Source: Bacteroidia bacterium
GTDB taxonomy: Bacteria > Bacteroidota > Bacteroidia > B-17B0 > Aurantibacillaceae
NCBI GenBank assembly: GCA_016787895.1
Contig: JAEUTN010000020.1
Location: 186,001 to 250,000 of the forward strand
Reading direction: 5' to 3'
DNA length: 64,000 nucleotides
The position numbers were made by a program, and so were the translations under genes. Below the pieces are notes generated by a model. It ran no database searches, was not told the origin of the DNA, and was given only the letters and a program-made list of their open reading frames with translations. Positions 43,399 through 52,257 of the stretch are shown piece by piece (the first letter of the stretch is position 1; every line of letters starts with the position of its first letter).

Positions 43399-44594
43399 AA
43401 TTTTTATACACCTATACTCAGAAAGAAGATTTTGAAATCAAGTTCACCACGTTTTTTGGATTGGAAGAAGTGCTGGCCAATGAACTCAAAAAACTGGGCG
43501 GCAAGGATGTGACTCCTTTTAAACGCGGGGTTTCGGCGGTAGGGGACATCGGATTTTTGTACAAATGCAATTTGAACTTGCACACGGCACTAAAGGTGCT
43601 GATTCCAATTGCGAAGTTTAAGGCTGAAAATGAACAGGACTTGTACGATGCCATTAAAAGCCTGGAATGGGAGCAGTTTTTAACTTTCGACGACACACTC
43701 ATGATTGAAAGTGTGGCTAATTCTGAGGCTTTTACCCACAGTTTATTTATTTCGCAAAAGGTGAAGGATGCCCTGGTGGATCGTTTCCGTGAAAAATTTG
43801 GCAAACGACCAAGCGTGGATTTGGTGCATCCCGGTTTGCGGCTTTACGTTCATATTTATAAAAACGAAGTCACCGTTAATTTAGACAGCAGCGGGGAACC
43901 TTTGTACAAAAGAGGGTACCGGGCACACATTGGGGAGGCTCCCATGAAAGAGGTTCTGGCATCGGGCCTTGTGAAACTGAGTGGCTGGGAGCCGCATCAA
44001 TTGCTGATTGATAGTATGACCGGCTCAGGCACCATTGCCATTGAAGCGGCCATTTGGGCGGCTGGTATACCGCCGGGCTATTACCGGGATGAATTTGGGT
44101 TTAAACGCTGGAAAAATTTTGATGAAAAATTATACGATACCATTTTTGACAGCAGTATCGGGAAAATAAGCGATAAAGCAGTGGATATTCTAGCGACGGA
44201 TTCCGATTCACAGATGACTCAAAAGGCACTCACCAACGTAAAGAAGGCGAAAGTGGAAGATTCAGTAAAAGTGCTACACCAATCCTTTTTTGATATTCAA
44301 CCTTCACGAAGCAGTGGGGTGATTATCTTAAATCCACCTTATGGCGAACGCTTACCGGTGAAGGAGATTGAAGCAATGGCCAAAGAAATTGGAAGCAAAC
44401 TGAAGAAAGACTTTAAAGGATTCACCGCCTGGATCATCACCAGCAGTCCGGAATTTATTAAAAACATTGGGCTCAGGCCCACCCGTAAAATTCAAGTTTA
44501 CAATGGTTCGTTGGAATGCCGCTACCTGAAATATGAGATGTACGAGGGCAGCAAAAAGGCGGTAAAAAACAACAGAGAAAATCCGGAGCTTTGA
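43395..44594 (+). CDS. THUMP-domain class I RNA methyltransferase (RlmL N-terminal type)
   Basis: 399 residues starting at TTG 43395, overlapping the bestrophin stop by 4 bases. The N-terminal ferredoxin-like/THUMP part (1-155) contains FFGLEEVLANELKKLG and LVDRFREKFGKRPSVD, the methyltransferase part has DSMTGSGTIAIEAA (SAM loop, about 205-218) and the catalytic NPPYGERL (about 315). These are the marks of the RlmL/TrmN family that methylates N2 of guanine in 23S rRNA or tRNA. Size and order match the 23S m2G2445-type enzyme without the second RlmK domain. Confidence 0.92.
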   Translation: MKFLYTYTQKEDFEIKFTTFFGLEEVLANELKKLGGKDVTPFKRGVSAVGDIGFLYKCNLNLHTALKVLIPIAKFKAENEQDLYDAIKSLEWEQFLTFDDTLMIESVANSEAFTHSLFISQKVKDALVDRFREKFGKRPSVDLVHPGLRLYVHIYKNEVTVNLDSSGEPLYKRGYRAHIGEAPMKEVLASGLVKLSGWEPHQLLIDSMTGSGTIAIEAAIWAAGIPPGYYRDEFGFKRWKNFDEKLYDTIFDSSIGKISDKAVDILATDSDSQMTQKALTNVKKAKVEDSVKVLHQSFFDIQPSRSSGVIILNPPYGERLPVKEIEAMAKEIGSKLKKDFKGFTAWIITSSPEFIKNIGLRPTRKIQVYNGSLECRYLKYEMYEGSKKAVKNNRENPEL

Positions 44595-44603
44595 GCAGCC
44601 CGA

Positions 44604-44657
44604 CCCCATGAAGCGAAAAACTTCCAGTGTGATTTTTTGTTTTTCTACTTCATGGGG
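44604..44657. terminator. Inverted repeat between convergent genes
   Basis: CCCCATGAAG (44604-44613) and CTTCATGGGG (44648-44657) are exact reverse complements, with a 34-base T-rich loop. Placed in the gap between the methyltransferase and comB, it could end transcription from either side, although the long loop makes it an unusual terminator. Confidence 0.45.
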
Positions 44658-44691
44658 ACACGCCCTAACAACAGAAGTAAACTTCGAAAAC

Positions 44692-45399
44692 CTAGCCCTT
44701 CACAATAAACTTTCCCTCCAACACAGGGATTACCGGGCATTGATTGGGCGTAAGGCAGTATTTCACATCCCTCTCCAGATCGAGTTTTGCCAGGCGTTTG
44801 CGGTGGGATGAATTGGCCAGAAAACCTTCCAGATCGTGTTTGGCAAGTTTGTACAGTTCAATAGCAGCAATTGTAGAATCACAGATAGTGGCAAAGTCGT
44901 GTTTGTTTACCAGTTCGTTGGCCACAGCTCCGGCGAACAAACTGTCTTCAAGATTAAATTTATTTTTCCAGCCGGCGCACAAAAAAAGCACGTCTTTTTT
45001 CTCCTTTTTCAGGTAATCCACCACAGCGTCAAGATTTAAAAAACTGCCAATGATAATACGTTTGGCTTTGCGTGCCACCTCAATAGCATGGGTGCCATTG
45101 GTAGTGGTGATAGCGATGGTTTTGCCTTTCACTTTTTTGTTCATGTACCCAAAGGGGCTGTTGCCCAGATCAAAACCGTCCACAATTTCACCATTACGTT
45201 CGGCTGCCACCATAAAACCGTTTTTTTTGTATTCGTCGGCCTCAATCATGGTGGCAATGGGAATCATTTTGGATACCCCGTGAAAAATGGCCGTGGTGAT
45301 GGCGGAAGTGGCCCTCAGGACGTCAATTACCACCACTATGGCTTCGGGTTTATGAAAAAGATGATAACTTTGGGGGCTATAACATACTTCAATATTCAT
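44692..45399 (-). CDS. comB: 2-phosphosulfolactate phosphatase
   Basis: 235 residues. The N-terminal IVVVIDVLRATSAITTA (about 21-37) with the conserved DVLRATS motif, ERNGEIVDGFDLGNSP (about 66-82) and TTTNGTHAI (about 97-105) are characteristic of ComB. In the known pathway it removes phosphate from (2R)-phospho-3-sulfolactate to give sulfolactate. Its upstream partner ComA is encoded 13 kb away in this window, in a different operon. Diverges from the heptose operon. Confidence 0.92.
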   Translation of the reverse strand: MNIEVCYSPQSYHLFHKPEAIVVVIDVLRATSAITTAIFHGVSKMIPIATMIEADEYKKNGFMVAAERNGEIVDGFDLGNSPFGYMNKKVKGKTIAITTTNGTHAIEVARKAKRIIIGSFLNLDAVVDYLKKEKKDVLFLCAGWKNKFNLEDSLFAGAVANELVNKHDFATICDSTIAAIELYKLAKHDLEGFLANSSHRKRLAKLDLERDVKYCLTPNQCPVIPVLEGKFIVKG

Positions 45400-45499
45400 C
45401 AGCTACACGGTATTGATTTTAACAAACATAATATTTTAAATCAAATTCAAAAAATCCTCATATTTTACAAGGCACCGAAGACCGATAAAACCAGTTAAT

Positions 45500-46081
45500 A
45501 TGATAAATCTCATACAATCCAGGTTAAAAGCATCCATAGACTTAAAAACGGCAGTGATGAACAGTGCTGAGCTTATGAATACCATGCAGGGTATTACAGA
45601 GAATGTGGTGCAAACCTATAAAAGCGGGGGAAAAGTGTTGTGGTGCGGAAATGGCGGAAGTGCTGCCGATGCCCAGCATTTAGCGGCGGAACTTAGCGGA
45701 AGGTTTTATTACGATCGTCCCCCCTTGTTTTCAGAAGCATTACACGTTAACACCAGTTACACGACCGCAGTAGCGAATGACTATAGTTACGATGTCATTT
45801 ATTCGCGATTGGTGGAAGCCATGGGGCGCAAAGGAGATGTGTTGATAGGCTTAAGCACCAGCGGAAACAGCAAAAACGTAGTAAACGCCATAAAAAAGGC
45901 GAACGAAATGGGGCTTATCACAGTGGGTTTCACGGGCGAAAGCGGAGGTGAGATGAAAAGCATTTGCAAACACATCATCCGTATCCCAAGTAATGATACA
46001 CCCAGAATACAGGAGTGCCACATGAACCTGGGGCATTCCATTTGTGAGTTGGTTGAAATGCAACTCTTCCCTAAAAAATAA
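45500..46081 (+). CDS. gmhA: Sedoheptulose 7-phosphate isomerase
   Basis: 193 residues, standard GmhA length. SIS-fold motifs: WCGNGGSAADAQHLAAELSGRF (about 50-71, split here by the substrate loop) and GLSTSGNSKNVVNAI (about 115-129); His and Glu of the active site are present in AQHLAAEL and QECHMNLGHSICELVE. It makes D-glycero-D-manno-heptose 7-phosphate from sedoheptulose 7-phosphate. First gene of a four-gene operon with a heptose guanylyltransferase, a phosphatase and a glycosyltransferase. Confidence 0.95.
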   Translation: MINLIQSRLKASIDLKTAVMNSAELMNTMQGITENVVQTYKSGGKVLWCGNGGSAADAQHLAAELSGRFYYDRPPLFSEALHVNTSYTTAVANDYSYDVIYSRLVEAMGRKGDVLIGLSTSGNSKNVVNAIKKANEMGLITVGFTGESGGEMKSICKHIIRIPSNDTPRIQECHMNLGHSICELVEMQLFPKK

Positions 46082-46082
46082 A

Positions 46083-46793
46083 GTGCTGAGTTCTGCAATA
46101 ATACTTGCCGGAGGTTTCGGAACACGTTTAAAATCGGTGGTGCCCGACCTGCCAAAACCCATGGCACCGGTGAATGCACGTCCTTTTTTGGAGTATCAGC
46201 TGGATTATCTCAGTCGTTCAGGTATTAAAGTTGTGTGCATTTCTCTTGGTTATATGGCTGATGCCATTCGCGGCCATTTTGGAACTTCTTACAAAGGTCT
46301 GCAACTCAGCTATGCGATTGAAACTGAAGCCTTGGGCACGGGCGGTGGCATTCGTTTAGCCCTGGAAGGAGTGAATCAAAATGAAGTATTGGTGCTGAAC
46401 GGGGATTCTTTTTTTGAGATTGACATTCAACACTTTTATGCTCAGCACCTCAAGTCTCAGGCGCAGTATTCTCTGGCTTTAAGAAGGGTAGAGGACGCTT
46501 CCCGTTACGGAGCCATTACAATCGATGAGAACTGCCGCCTTGTTGCGTTCAAAGAAAAAAGCAGCTCTAAAACTCCGGGTTTAATTAATGGAGGCGTGTA
46601 TTTGCTGAACCGCGATTTGTATTTGAAGGAAACCATAGCAGGGAAAAATTTTTCAATTGAGAAGGATGTGTTCGAAAAACGAATGGAAGACCTGAGAATG
46701 TTTGGTTTTGTTTTTGAAAATTATTTTATTGATATCGGCGTACCCGAGGATTACCAAAAGGCACAGGATGATTTTAAGAGATTTAAATATTAA
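46083..46793 (+). CDS. Heptose-1-phosphate nucleotidyltransferase (HddC-like)
   Basis: 236 residues with GTG start at 46083, chosen because the nucleotide-binding signature AIILAGGFGTRL begins at residue 5 and the frame further upstream lies inside gmhA. Other sugar nucleotidyltransferase motifs are PKPMAPVNARPFLEYQLDYL, LGTGGGIRLAL and VLNGDSFFEID. Between gmhA and gmhB it most likely makes GDP-D-glycero-alpha-D-manno-heptose (HddC) rather than the ADP-beta sugar. The kinase needed before it (HddA) is not in the window. It overlaps gmhB by 26 bases. Confidence 0.85.
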   Translation: MLSSAIILAGGFGTRLKSVVPDLPKPMAPVNARPFLEYQLDYLSRSGIKVVCISLGYMADAIRGHFGTSYKGLQLSYAIETEALGTGGGIRLALEGVNQNEVLVLNGDSFFEIDIQHFYAQHLKSQAQYSLALRRVEDASRYGAITIDENCRLVAFKEKSSSKTPGLINGGVYLLNRDLYLKETIAGKNFSIEKDVFEKRMEDLRMFGFVFENYFIDIGVPEDYQKAQDDFKRFKY

Positions 46794-47319
46794 TAAAAAC
46801 TGGACCTTGTTTTTAGATCGGGATGGCGTTATTAATAAACGTTTGGTGGACGAGTATGTAAAAAACTGGGTGGAGTTTGAATTTATTGAGGGTGTGTTTG
46901 GCGCTTTAAAGTATTTTTCCGGTGTTTTTGGTAGAGTGCTTGTGGTTACCAACCAACAGGGCATAGGAAAAGGATTGTACAGGGTGGAGGACCTGGAATT
47001 GATACACAGCAACATGCTATACGAAATTAAGTACCACGGTGGAAGAATAGACAAGGTGTATTTTTCGCCATATCTGGCGGCGGAACAACACCCCACACGA
47101 AAACCCGGCATAGGAATGGCTTTACAGGCCCAAAAAGATTTTCCTGAAATTGATTTTTCAAAAAGTCTGATGATAGGCGACAGCATGAGCGACATGCAAT
47201 TTGGCAAAACCGCAGGAATGAAAACAGTCTTTATCAGCGAAACGCCAAAACAAGAGGCTCTGATTGATTTTAATTTTGTTTCACTGGCGCAAGTGGCCGA
47301 ACACCTGCAAAATTCCTGA
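46768..47319 (+). CDS. gmhB: Heptose-1,7-bisphosphate 7-phosphatase, HAD family
   Basis: 183 residues from ATG 46768, inside the end of the previous gene. LFLDRDGVINKR (about 13-24) is the HAD nucleophile motif with the extra R of the GmhB group, then VVTNQQGIGKG (about 72), the zinc-binding-region remnant and MIGDSMSDMQFGKTAGMKTVFI (about 140-161). It removes the 7-phosphate from heptose bisphosphate. The usual four-cysteine zinc loop of GmhB is not seen here, so it may belong to a zinc-free variant. The stop overlaps the next start (TGATG). Confidence 0.88.
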   Translation: MILRDLNINKNWTLFLDRDGVINKRLVDEYVKNWVEFEFIEGVFGALKYFSGVFGRVLVVTNQQGIGKGLYRVEDLELIHSNMLYEIKYHGGRIDKVYFSPYLAAEQHPTRKPGIGMALQAQKDFPEIDFSKSLMIGDSMSDMQFGKTAGMKTVFISETPKQEALIDFNFVSLAQVAEHLQNS

Positions 47320-48062
47320 TGAAGTTTTCCATCATAACCGTAAGTTATAATGCTGTGGCCAGCATTGAAGCCTGTGTGTTATCGGTGCTGAACCAGGATT
47401 ACTCCAATGTGGAGTATATAGTGGTGGATGGAGCTTCAAACGATGGTACCCTGGATGTATTGGAAAAATACAAACACCGTTTTGCCAACTATCTTTCGGA
47501 AAAGGATGAGGGTTTGTACCATGCCCTGAACAAGGGAATAGCCCTGGCTACCGGTGATGTGATTGGTATATTGCACGCCGATGATTTCTACACGTCTTCC
47601 TCGGTGCTTTCGAAGTACGCGAAGGTATTTGAAAACGAAAAATGCGATGCGGTGTACAGCGATTTGTATTATGTAGATACCATTGACACCACTAAAATTG
47701 TACGCAAATGGAAAAGCGGGCACTATACCCCGGGCGCTTTTTTAAACGGCTGGATGCCACCTCACCCAACATTTTTTGTGAAGCGGGAGGTGTATCAGCG
47801 TTTGGGAAATTTTAATCGTGCATTTAAAACCGCCGCTGATTACGAATTAATGCTGAGGTTTATTCACAAACACCACATCAAATTGACTTACCTGCCAGAG
47901 TACACCATTAAAATGAGAACAGGAGGTCAAAGCAATTCGAGTTGGAAGAACCGAATCAACGCCAACCGTGAAGACCGTAAAGCCTGGGAAGTTAACGGAT
48001 TAAAGCCAAGGTGGTACACGCTTTTCTTTAAGCCCCTTCGTAAGATTCTGCAGTTTTTTTGA
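47319..48062 (+). CDS. Family 2 glycosyltransferase
   Basis: 247 residues. GT-A fold motifs: FSIITVSYNAVASIEACVLSVLNQ at the start, YIVVDGASNDGT, the DXD-type HADDFY (about 87-91) and TAADYELMLRF (about 170). No membrane helix, so cytosolic and inverting by family. As the last gene of the heptose operon it may transfer a heptose or other sugar to a surface glycan (inference). It ends 1 base before the stop of the convergent M4 peptidase gene. Confidence 0.92.
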   Translation: MKFSIITVSYNAVASIEACVLSVLNQDYSNVEYIVVDGASNDGTLDVLEKYKHRFANYLSEKDEGLYHALNKGIALATGDVIGILHADDFYTSSSVLSKYAKVFENEKCDAVYSDLYYVDTIDTTKIVRKWKSGHYTPGAFLNGWMPPHPTFFVKREVYQRLGNFNRAFKTAADYELMLRFIHKHHIKLTYLPEYTIKMRTGGQSNSSWKNRINANREDRKAWEVNGLKPRWYTLFFKPLRKILQFF

Positions 48063-48063
48063 A

Positions 48064-51000
48064 CTACTCTTTAATCAGTTTTATCGCCTTCTCTGTTTTT
48101 CCCATTTCATTTTTCAATAAAACAAGATAAATACCATTGGAAAATTGGCTCATGTCAATGGTTTCTTTAGCGGATTGAAGCTGTTTATTCAACAGAATTC
48201 TTCCGCTGGCATCGCTAATGCTGAGGTTTATCATTCCCGCAGCCGATTTCACAAGTGTAATGCTTTCTTGAGCAGGGTTAGGATAAAGTTGGATTTCAGA
48301 AGCGTTCAATGAAATTGGGCTTATTCCAACACATTCACTGATCATAAAATTGATGGTATCGCTACCCACACAGGCATTGGCATCACTGTAGGTGTAGTAC
48401 ACGGCGTAAGTTCCGGTGCCGGTTGGGGGAACAAAGCTGTTTCCGCTTACCCCACTGCCACTGAAGGTGCCGCCTGAAGGGGAAGCAGTGAGTTGAATTT
48501 CATCGTTCATACAAACTACTGTAGAAGAGTTGGTGATGTTAACCTGAGGGGCGGGCAACACTGTGGCAGTAACTGCTACCGCAGGACTCATACAATCGGC
48601 TTCGGTTACTTTCCAGTTGTAAAACCAATAATAAAAAGCACTGCCCGCGCTGGAGTTGGTGATGTTTACCAGGCCGGCAATGTTGTAGGGATAGGAAACG
48701 CCTGAATTGCTGCGGTACAAATTGGAGCTTGAACCATTGGCCAAACCAAGCTGGTAATTGGTGCCGGGTGACATATAAAAATTTAATTGAACCGTATTGG
48801 CTCCAATGCTTAAACTGGAGGTTTGAGTATAGATGACAGCGTTGGAAGAATTTCTCATTTCAATGATGCGGTTACCCGCGGATTGGGCATATACCACAAC
48901 TGAATTCAAGGTGCAATTGGTGTTAACATCAAATACCAGCCATTGCGCGGCATTGTTTAAGTTGCCACCGCCAACATTCGAAAGAATGCCTCCAAATACC
49001 GGAGGATTGGTGATGGTGTTGGCCGCATAATAGGTGGTGGTGGTGCTGAGGTTAGGTGTGGTGAAGGCCGTTCCGCTTGCAATCGGAACCGTGGAATTGG
49101 AGCCCGGGTACCAATTGATAACATTGTTGCCACCGGCACTAAGTACCGCTGAGCCATTCATACAGGTGGTGGCTCCTGTTGCGGTGGGCGCTGCCGGAGC
49201 ATTCACAACAATGTAAGCAGGTTTAACAATACTGTCGTTACCATTGTTGCATCCTGTAGCTTTGAGTTTCACATTAAAACTTCCATTCGAGGTATACGTA
49301 TGGGCCACGTTGGTGCCGCTCACAATAGCGGAACCATCGCCAAAATCCCAGGTGTAGGTGATGCCGTTTACCGTGGTGTTGTTAAAATTGACATTGGCCG
49401 GTAAACTGCAGTAATTGGTTTTGCCGGCTGCAAAATTAGCGCCTATTAAACCCGGCACATAAGCCGCGCCAACGCCAACGGCATGCCAGGCATTGGTGGT
49501 TTGTATCACCTGATTGCTGCAATCGCCAAACAGATCTTTTGCCGCCTGAATGGAAAGGGTTCTTGCATTGGCGTAATTGGTGTTTGGAGTGTAATACAAC
49601 GTGAGGGCCCTGAACGCGATTTGAGCGGCCTGATTCAGCCCAAGTCCATTAACAGTGTATGCTTGAGCTAAATCGTTGGTGCCACTACCGCCCATGCTGA
49701 GCAAATAGAACCAGAAGTTGCTGACCCCGCTGTTGGTGTGAACGCCGCCATTATCGGCAGTTCCGGTGTACCAGAATTGTCCCCCGTAAGTATCCGGATC
49801 GGAAAATAGTGCAGGATTTTGCATGTTACGAATGCCATTGCCATTAGCCGTCATGTCTTCACCTATTTTCCAGTTCCAGTTATTTGGTCTTCCATAATTT
49901 TCAATGAGTATGCCAAAAATATCCGAGTAGCTTTCATTCAGTGCACCCGATTCTCCATTGTAAACCAGGTTGGAGGAATTGGAAGTGAGGCCATGTGTAA
50001 TTTCATGTCCGCAAATATCAATGGTGGTGAAAATATAAGTGCTGGTGCCGTTTCCATCCCCATAGGTCATTTTTGTGCCATCCCAAAAAGCATTGGCGTA
50101 ATTGCTGTTGTAATGCACATAGCTCATGAGTTTAAACCCATTGCCATCAATGCTGTTGCGGTTGTGTTGATTAAAATAGTAGTCGTAGGTTTTTTCAGCG
50201 CCCCAATGCGCGTCTCTTGCCCCCTGGTCTGCCCCGGTGCCGGTCCATGTGGCGCTGGCATTTGTAAAATTGGTAGCCGAACCATAGTTAGCCGTGTAAT
50301 TGAGGTTGTAGGTTTCTATGCCGTTTCCCCTTTGTGTTTCTTTTAAGGAATACACCGCGCCATTTTGATCGCAGGTAATGCTTTGTGTTCCGCTGAATTT
50401 GGTTTGGGCAGTACCCGGAACATCGGCGGAACAAATAAGGTTTTCTTCATTCAAAACGGCTCCGCTTGTGGCATCCACCACCACTTTGGCCCTGTAAAGC
50501 GGTTCTTCGGCATAAATGGTAAACACGTACGCAGGGGTGTTGGTCTTGTCTTTCTCAAATAAAATTTTGGTGCCTTTTGGCGCGTAACTAAAGTCCGGTT
50601 GGTTTAATGCCTTACGCAGTTGAGCTTCCTCTTCTTTATTTTCCCACTTGTATTTGCGGGCATTGATTTTTTTAAGCGCAAAACCCAGGGCTTGTTTTTC
50701 ACTAAGAGCAAATCCACCATTGGTTTTGGTAATTGGGCTGAGGTCTCCGTTGAGGGAGATCAGTTTTCCGTTGGCGCCATGACTAACAATTACCTTATTG
50801 TAAAGTTCCGCGTTGTTGACGTAAATCTTAAATCGACGGTGGGTAAAGCCCATGGCGTCGGTTTCTTTTCGGAATTCTTCGATGCGCAAGGTTTCGCCAG
50901 GAGCAAAATGCCGTTGTATAAATTCGGCTGCGTTTTTTTCGGAGAGCCCCGCTCCCGCTTTAAATTTTATAAAAACAGGTTGTTTTTCGGCGTTGTAAAC

Positions 51001-51093
51001 CACTTCTTCACTAAGGGATAAAAGCTGAGGACTCAGCTGAGCTTGCAACTGTACAATTTGTAGGACGAACAGAACAGTAAGGATTCTTTTCAT
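48064..51093 (-). CDS. T9SS-secreted M4 (thermolysin-like) metallopeptidase
   Basis: 1009 residues. Signal peptide 1-18; propeptide with FTP-like region (about 55-215); M4 domain (about 235-550) with zinc motif HEITH (363-367), third ligand Glu387 in GALNESYSD and the catalytic His region DNGGVHTNSGVSNFWFY. All residues for activity are present. A PKD-like domain (about 570-640, ITYTWDFGDGS), further beta domains, and a T9SS type A sorting tail (about 935-1009, LYPNPAQESITL to KAIKLIKE) follow. It should be exported across the outer membrane and digest proteins outside the cell. Confidence 0.95.
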   Translation of the reverse strand: MKRILTVLFVLQIVQLQAQLSPQLLSLSEEVVYNAEKQPVFIKFKAGAGLSEKNAAEFIQRHFAPGETLRIEEFRKETDAMGFTHRRFKIYVNNAELYNKVIVSHGANGKLISLNGDLSPITKTNGGFALSEKQALGFALKKINARKYKWENKEEEAQLRKALNQPDFSYAPKGTKILFEKDKTNTPAYVFTIYAEEPLYRAKVVVDATSGAVLNEENLICSADVPGTAQTKFSGTQSITCDQNGAVYSLKETQRGNGIETYNLNYTANYGSATNFTNASATWTGTGADQGARDAHWGAEKTYDYYFNQHNRNSIDGNGFKLMSYVHYNSNYANAFWDGTKMTYGDGNGTSTYIFTTIDICGHEITHGLTSNSSNLVYNGESGALNESYSDIFGILIENYGRPNNWNWKIGEDMTANGNGIRNMQNPALFSDPDTYGGQFWYTGTADNGGVHTNSGVSNFWFYLLSMGGSGTNDLAQAYTVNGLGLNQAAQIAFRALTLYYTPNTNYANARTLSIQAAKDLFGDCSNQVIQTTNAWHAVGVGAAYVPGLIGANFAAGKTNYCSLPANVNFNNTTVNGITYTWDFGDGSAIVSGTNVAHTYTSNGSFNVKLKATGCNNGNDSIVKPAYIVVNAPAAPTATGATTCMNGSAVLSAGGNNVINWYPGSNSTVPIASGTAFTTPNLSTTTTYYAANTITNPPVFGGILSNVGGGNLNNAAQWLVFDVNTNCTLNSVVVYAQSAGNRIIEMRNSSNAVIYTQTSSLSIGANTVQLNFYMSPGTNYQLGLANGSSSNLYRSNSGVSYPYNIAGLVNITNSSAGSAFYYWFYNWKVTEADCMSPAVAVTATVLPAPQVNITNSSTVVCMNDEIQLTASPSGGTFSGSGVSGNSFVPPTGTGTYAVYYTYSDANACVGSDTINFMISECVGISPISLNASEIQLYPNPAQESITLVKSAAGMINLSISDASGRILLNKQLQSAKETIDMSQFSNGIYLVLLKNEMGKTEKAIKLIKE

Positions 51094-51195
51094 GGGTTTT
51101 ATTTTACAGCAGACAATATACCCATTTCATAACGCTTTTTTTACCATGACCCAATCGGCCCTTGAAATTTAACAACATTCTTTTAATAAATTGGG

Positions 51196-51242
51196 TTTGG
51201 AAATAACTACAAATAATAGTAACTTTAAACTATAAATTATAG
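51196..51242 (+). promoter_or_regulatory. Promoter with paired operators of the XRE-S24 gene
   Basis: TTTG (51196-51199) and TAACTTTA (51220-51227) are 20 bp apart, a near-consensus promoter. Two related 13-bp sites lie at 51207-51219 (CTACAAATAATAG) and 51230-51242 (CTATAAATTATAG, a perfect palindrome). Their starts are 23 bp apart, about two helix turns, so one lies inside the promoter and the other on the start site. This is the classic arrangement for a self-repressing regulator. Confidence 0.6.
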
Positions 51243-51244
51243 CA

Positions 51245-52012
51245 ATGAGTAAAATCGCAACCAACATCCGTTTTCTCAGGCAGCTGAAAGGCCTTTCGCA
51301 GGAGCAGCTGGCCGATGAATTAAAAATTACCCGTTCACGCATCGGGGGGTATGAAGAAGCCAGAAATGAACCGCCCATTGACCTGCTTATACGGCTGTCC
51401 GAATTTTTTCACATTGCCATTGACGCCCTGGTGCGTGGCGATATGCGGAAAACAAACATAGATGGTTTGATGAAGATTGGAAAGAACCGGATTTTATTTC
51501 CCATACTTTTGGATAACGATGGCAACGACATGGTGGAACTGGTGCCGGTAAAGGCATCGGCCGGTTACACCCGTGGATACGCCGATCCGGATTACATCGA
51601 AAAATTACCACAAATGAAATTACCCTTTTTACCCACCGGCAAACACCGCGCTTTTCCTATTAAAGGGGATAGCATGCCGCCAATTAAGGAGGGTTCGTTT
51701 GTGATCGCAAAATTTATTGAGCGTTTGGAAGATGTTCGGCTGGGGCACACCTATATTGTGGTGACCAAAGAAGACGGACTCACGTACAAACGGGTGATGG
51801 CTTACCACAAAAAGGAAGGTACTTACGAGCTGCACTCCGATAATAAAATCTACCAGCCGTTTAAGGTGAAGGTGTCCGACATCCTTGAAATATGGGAATA
51901 CACCTGCAGCATCAACATGAACGAGTACCAGCAGGACGAGCTGAACCTGGACAGCATCATGAACATGCTGAGGGGTTTGAAGGTGGAAATCGCTGAAATT
52001 AAAAAACGCTAA
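51245..52012 (+). CDS. XRE-family regulator with LexA-like S24 peptidase domain
   Basis: 255 residues. The helix-turn-helix is at about 7-62 (LSQEQLADELKITRSRIGGYE). The S24 domain (about 98-210) has the nucleophile Ser143 in KGDSMPP, the general base Lys182 in LTYKRVM, and an Ala106-Gly107 bond in KASAGYTRGY like the LexA/CI self-cleavage site. A 40-residue tail with possible coiled-coil follows. Such repressors are released when RecA or misfit conditions trigger cleavage; what this one controls beyond itself is unknown. No phage genes are nearby. Two 13-bp operators precede the ATG. Confidence 0.9.
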   Translation: MSKIATNIRFLRQLKGLSQEQLADELKITRSRIGGYEEARNEPPIDLLIRLSEFFHIAIDALVRGDMRKTNIDGLMKIGKNRILFPILLDNDGNDMVELVPVKASAGYTRGYADPDYIEKLPQMKLPFLPTGKHRAFPIKGDSMPPIKEGSFVIAKFIERLEDVRLGHTYIVVTKEDGLTYKRVMAYHKKEGTYELHSDNKIYQPFKVKVSDILEIWEYTCSINMNEYQQDELNLDSIMNMLRGLKVEIAEIKKR

Positions 52013-52154
52013 GTGGCTGTTGAAAATGTACTGCTTTTGAAAAACTTCATGGTATAAAAACAAGGGAAAAACAGAACATTTAAATGTTTGGTCGATACGA
52101 ATCCCGCATTGGTCTAATTGAACATAAAGCCTTGAATATAAATTGTTTGACTTC

Positions 52155-52184
52155 TTGTGTGTGATAAATTTTGGAATAACTTTG
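52155..52184 (+). promoter_or_regulatory. Promoter of the large T9SS protein gene
   Basis: TTG (52155-52157), 19 bp spacing and TAACTTTG (52177-52184), which matches TAnnTTTG exactly. The leader to the ATG would be about 68 bases. The rest of the 52013-52257 gap shows nothing notable. Confidence 0.55.
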
Positions 52185-52257
52185 GTGGGATTTAAATTTC
52201 AGAAATAAAGCTCTGCTTGGTTTTTTGGGAATTTAGCTTAAACCATAAAAAATTCAG

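Noticed and set aside
44608-44811. 67-residue open frame on the plus strand
   Set aside because: Half of it lies over the inverted repeat and the rest is antisense to comB.
51245-52012. XRE-S24 gene as a sign of a prophage
   Set aside because: No integrase, terminase, capsid or tail genes in the surroundings; S24 regulators also occur as chromosomal genes in Bacteroidota.
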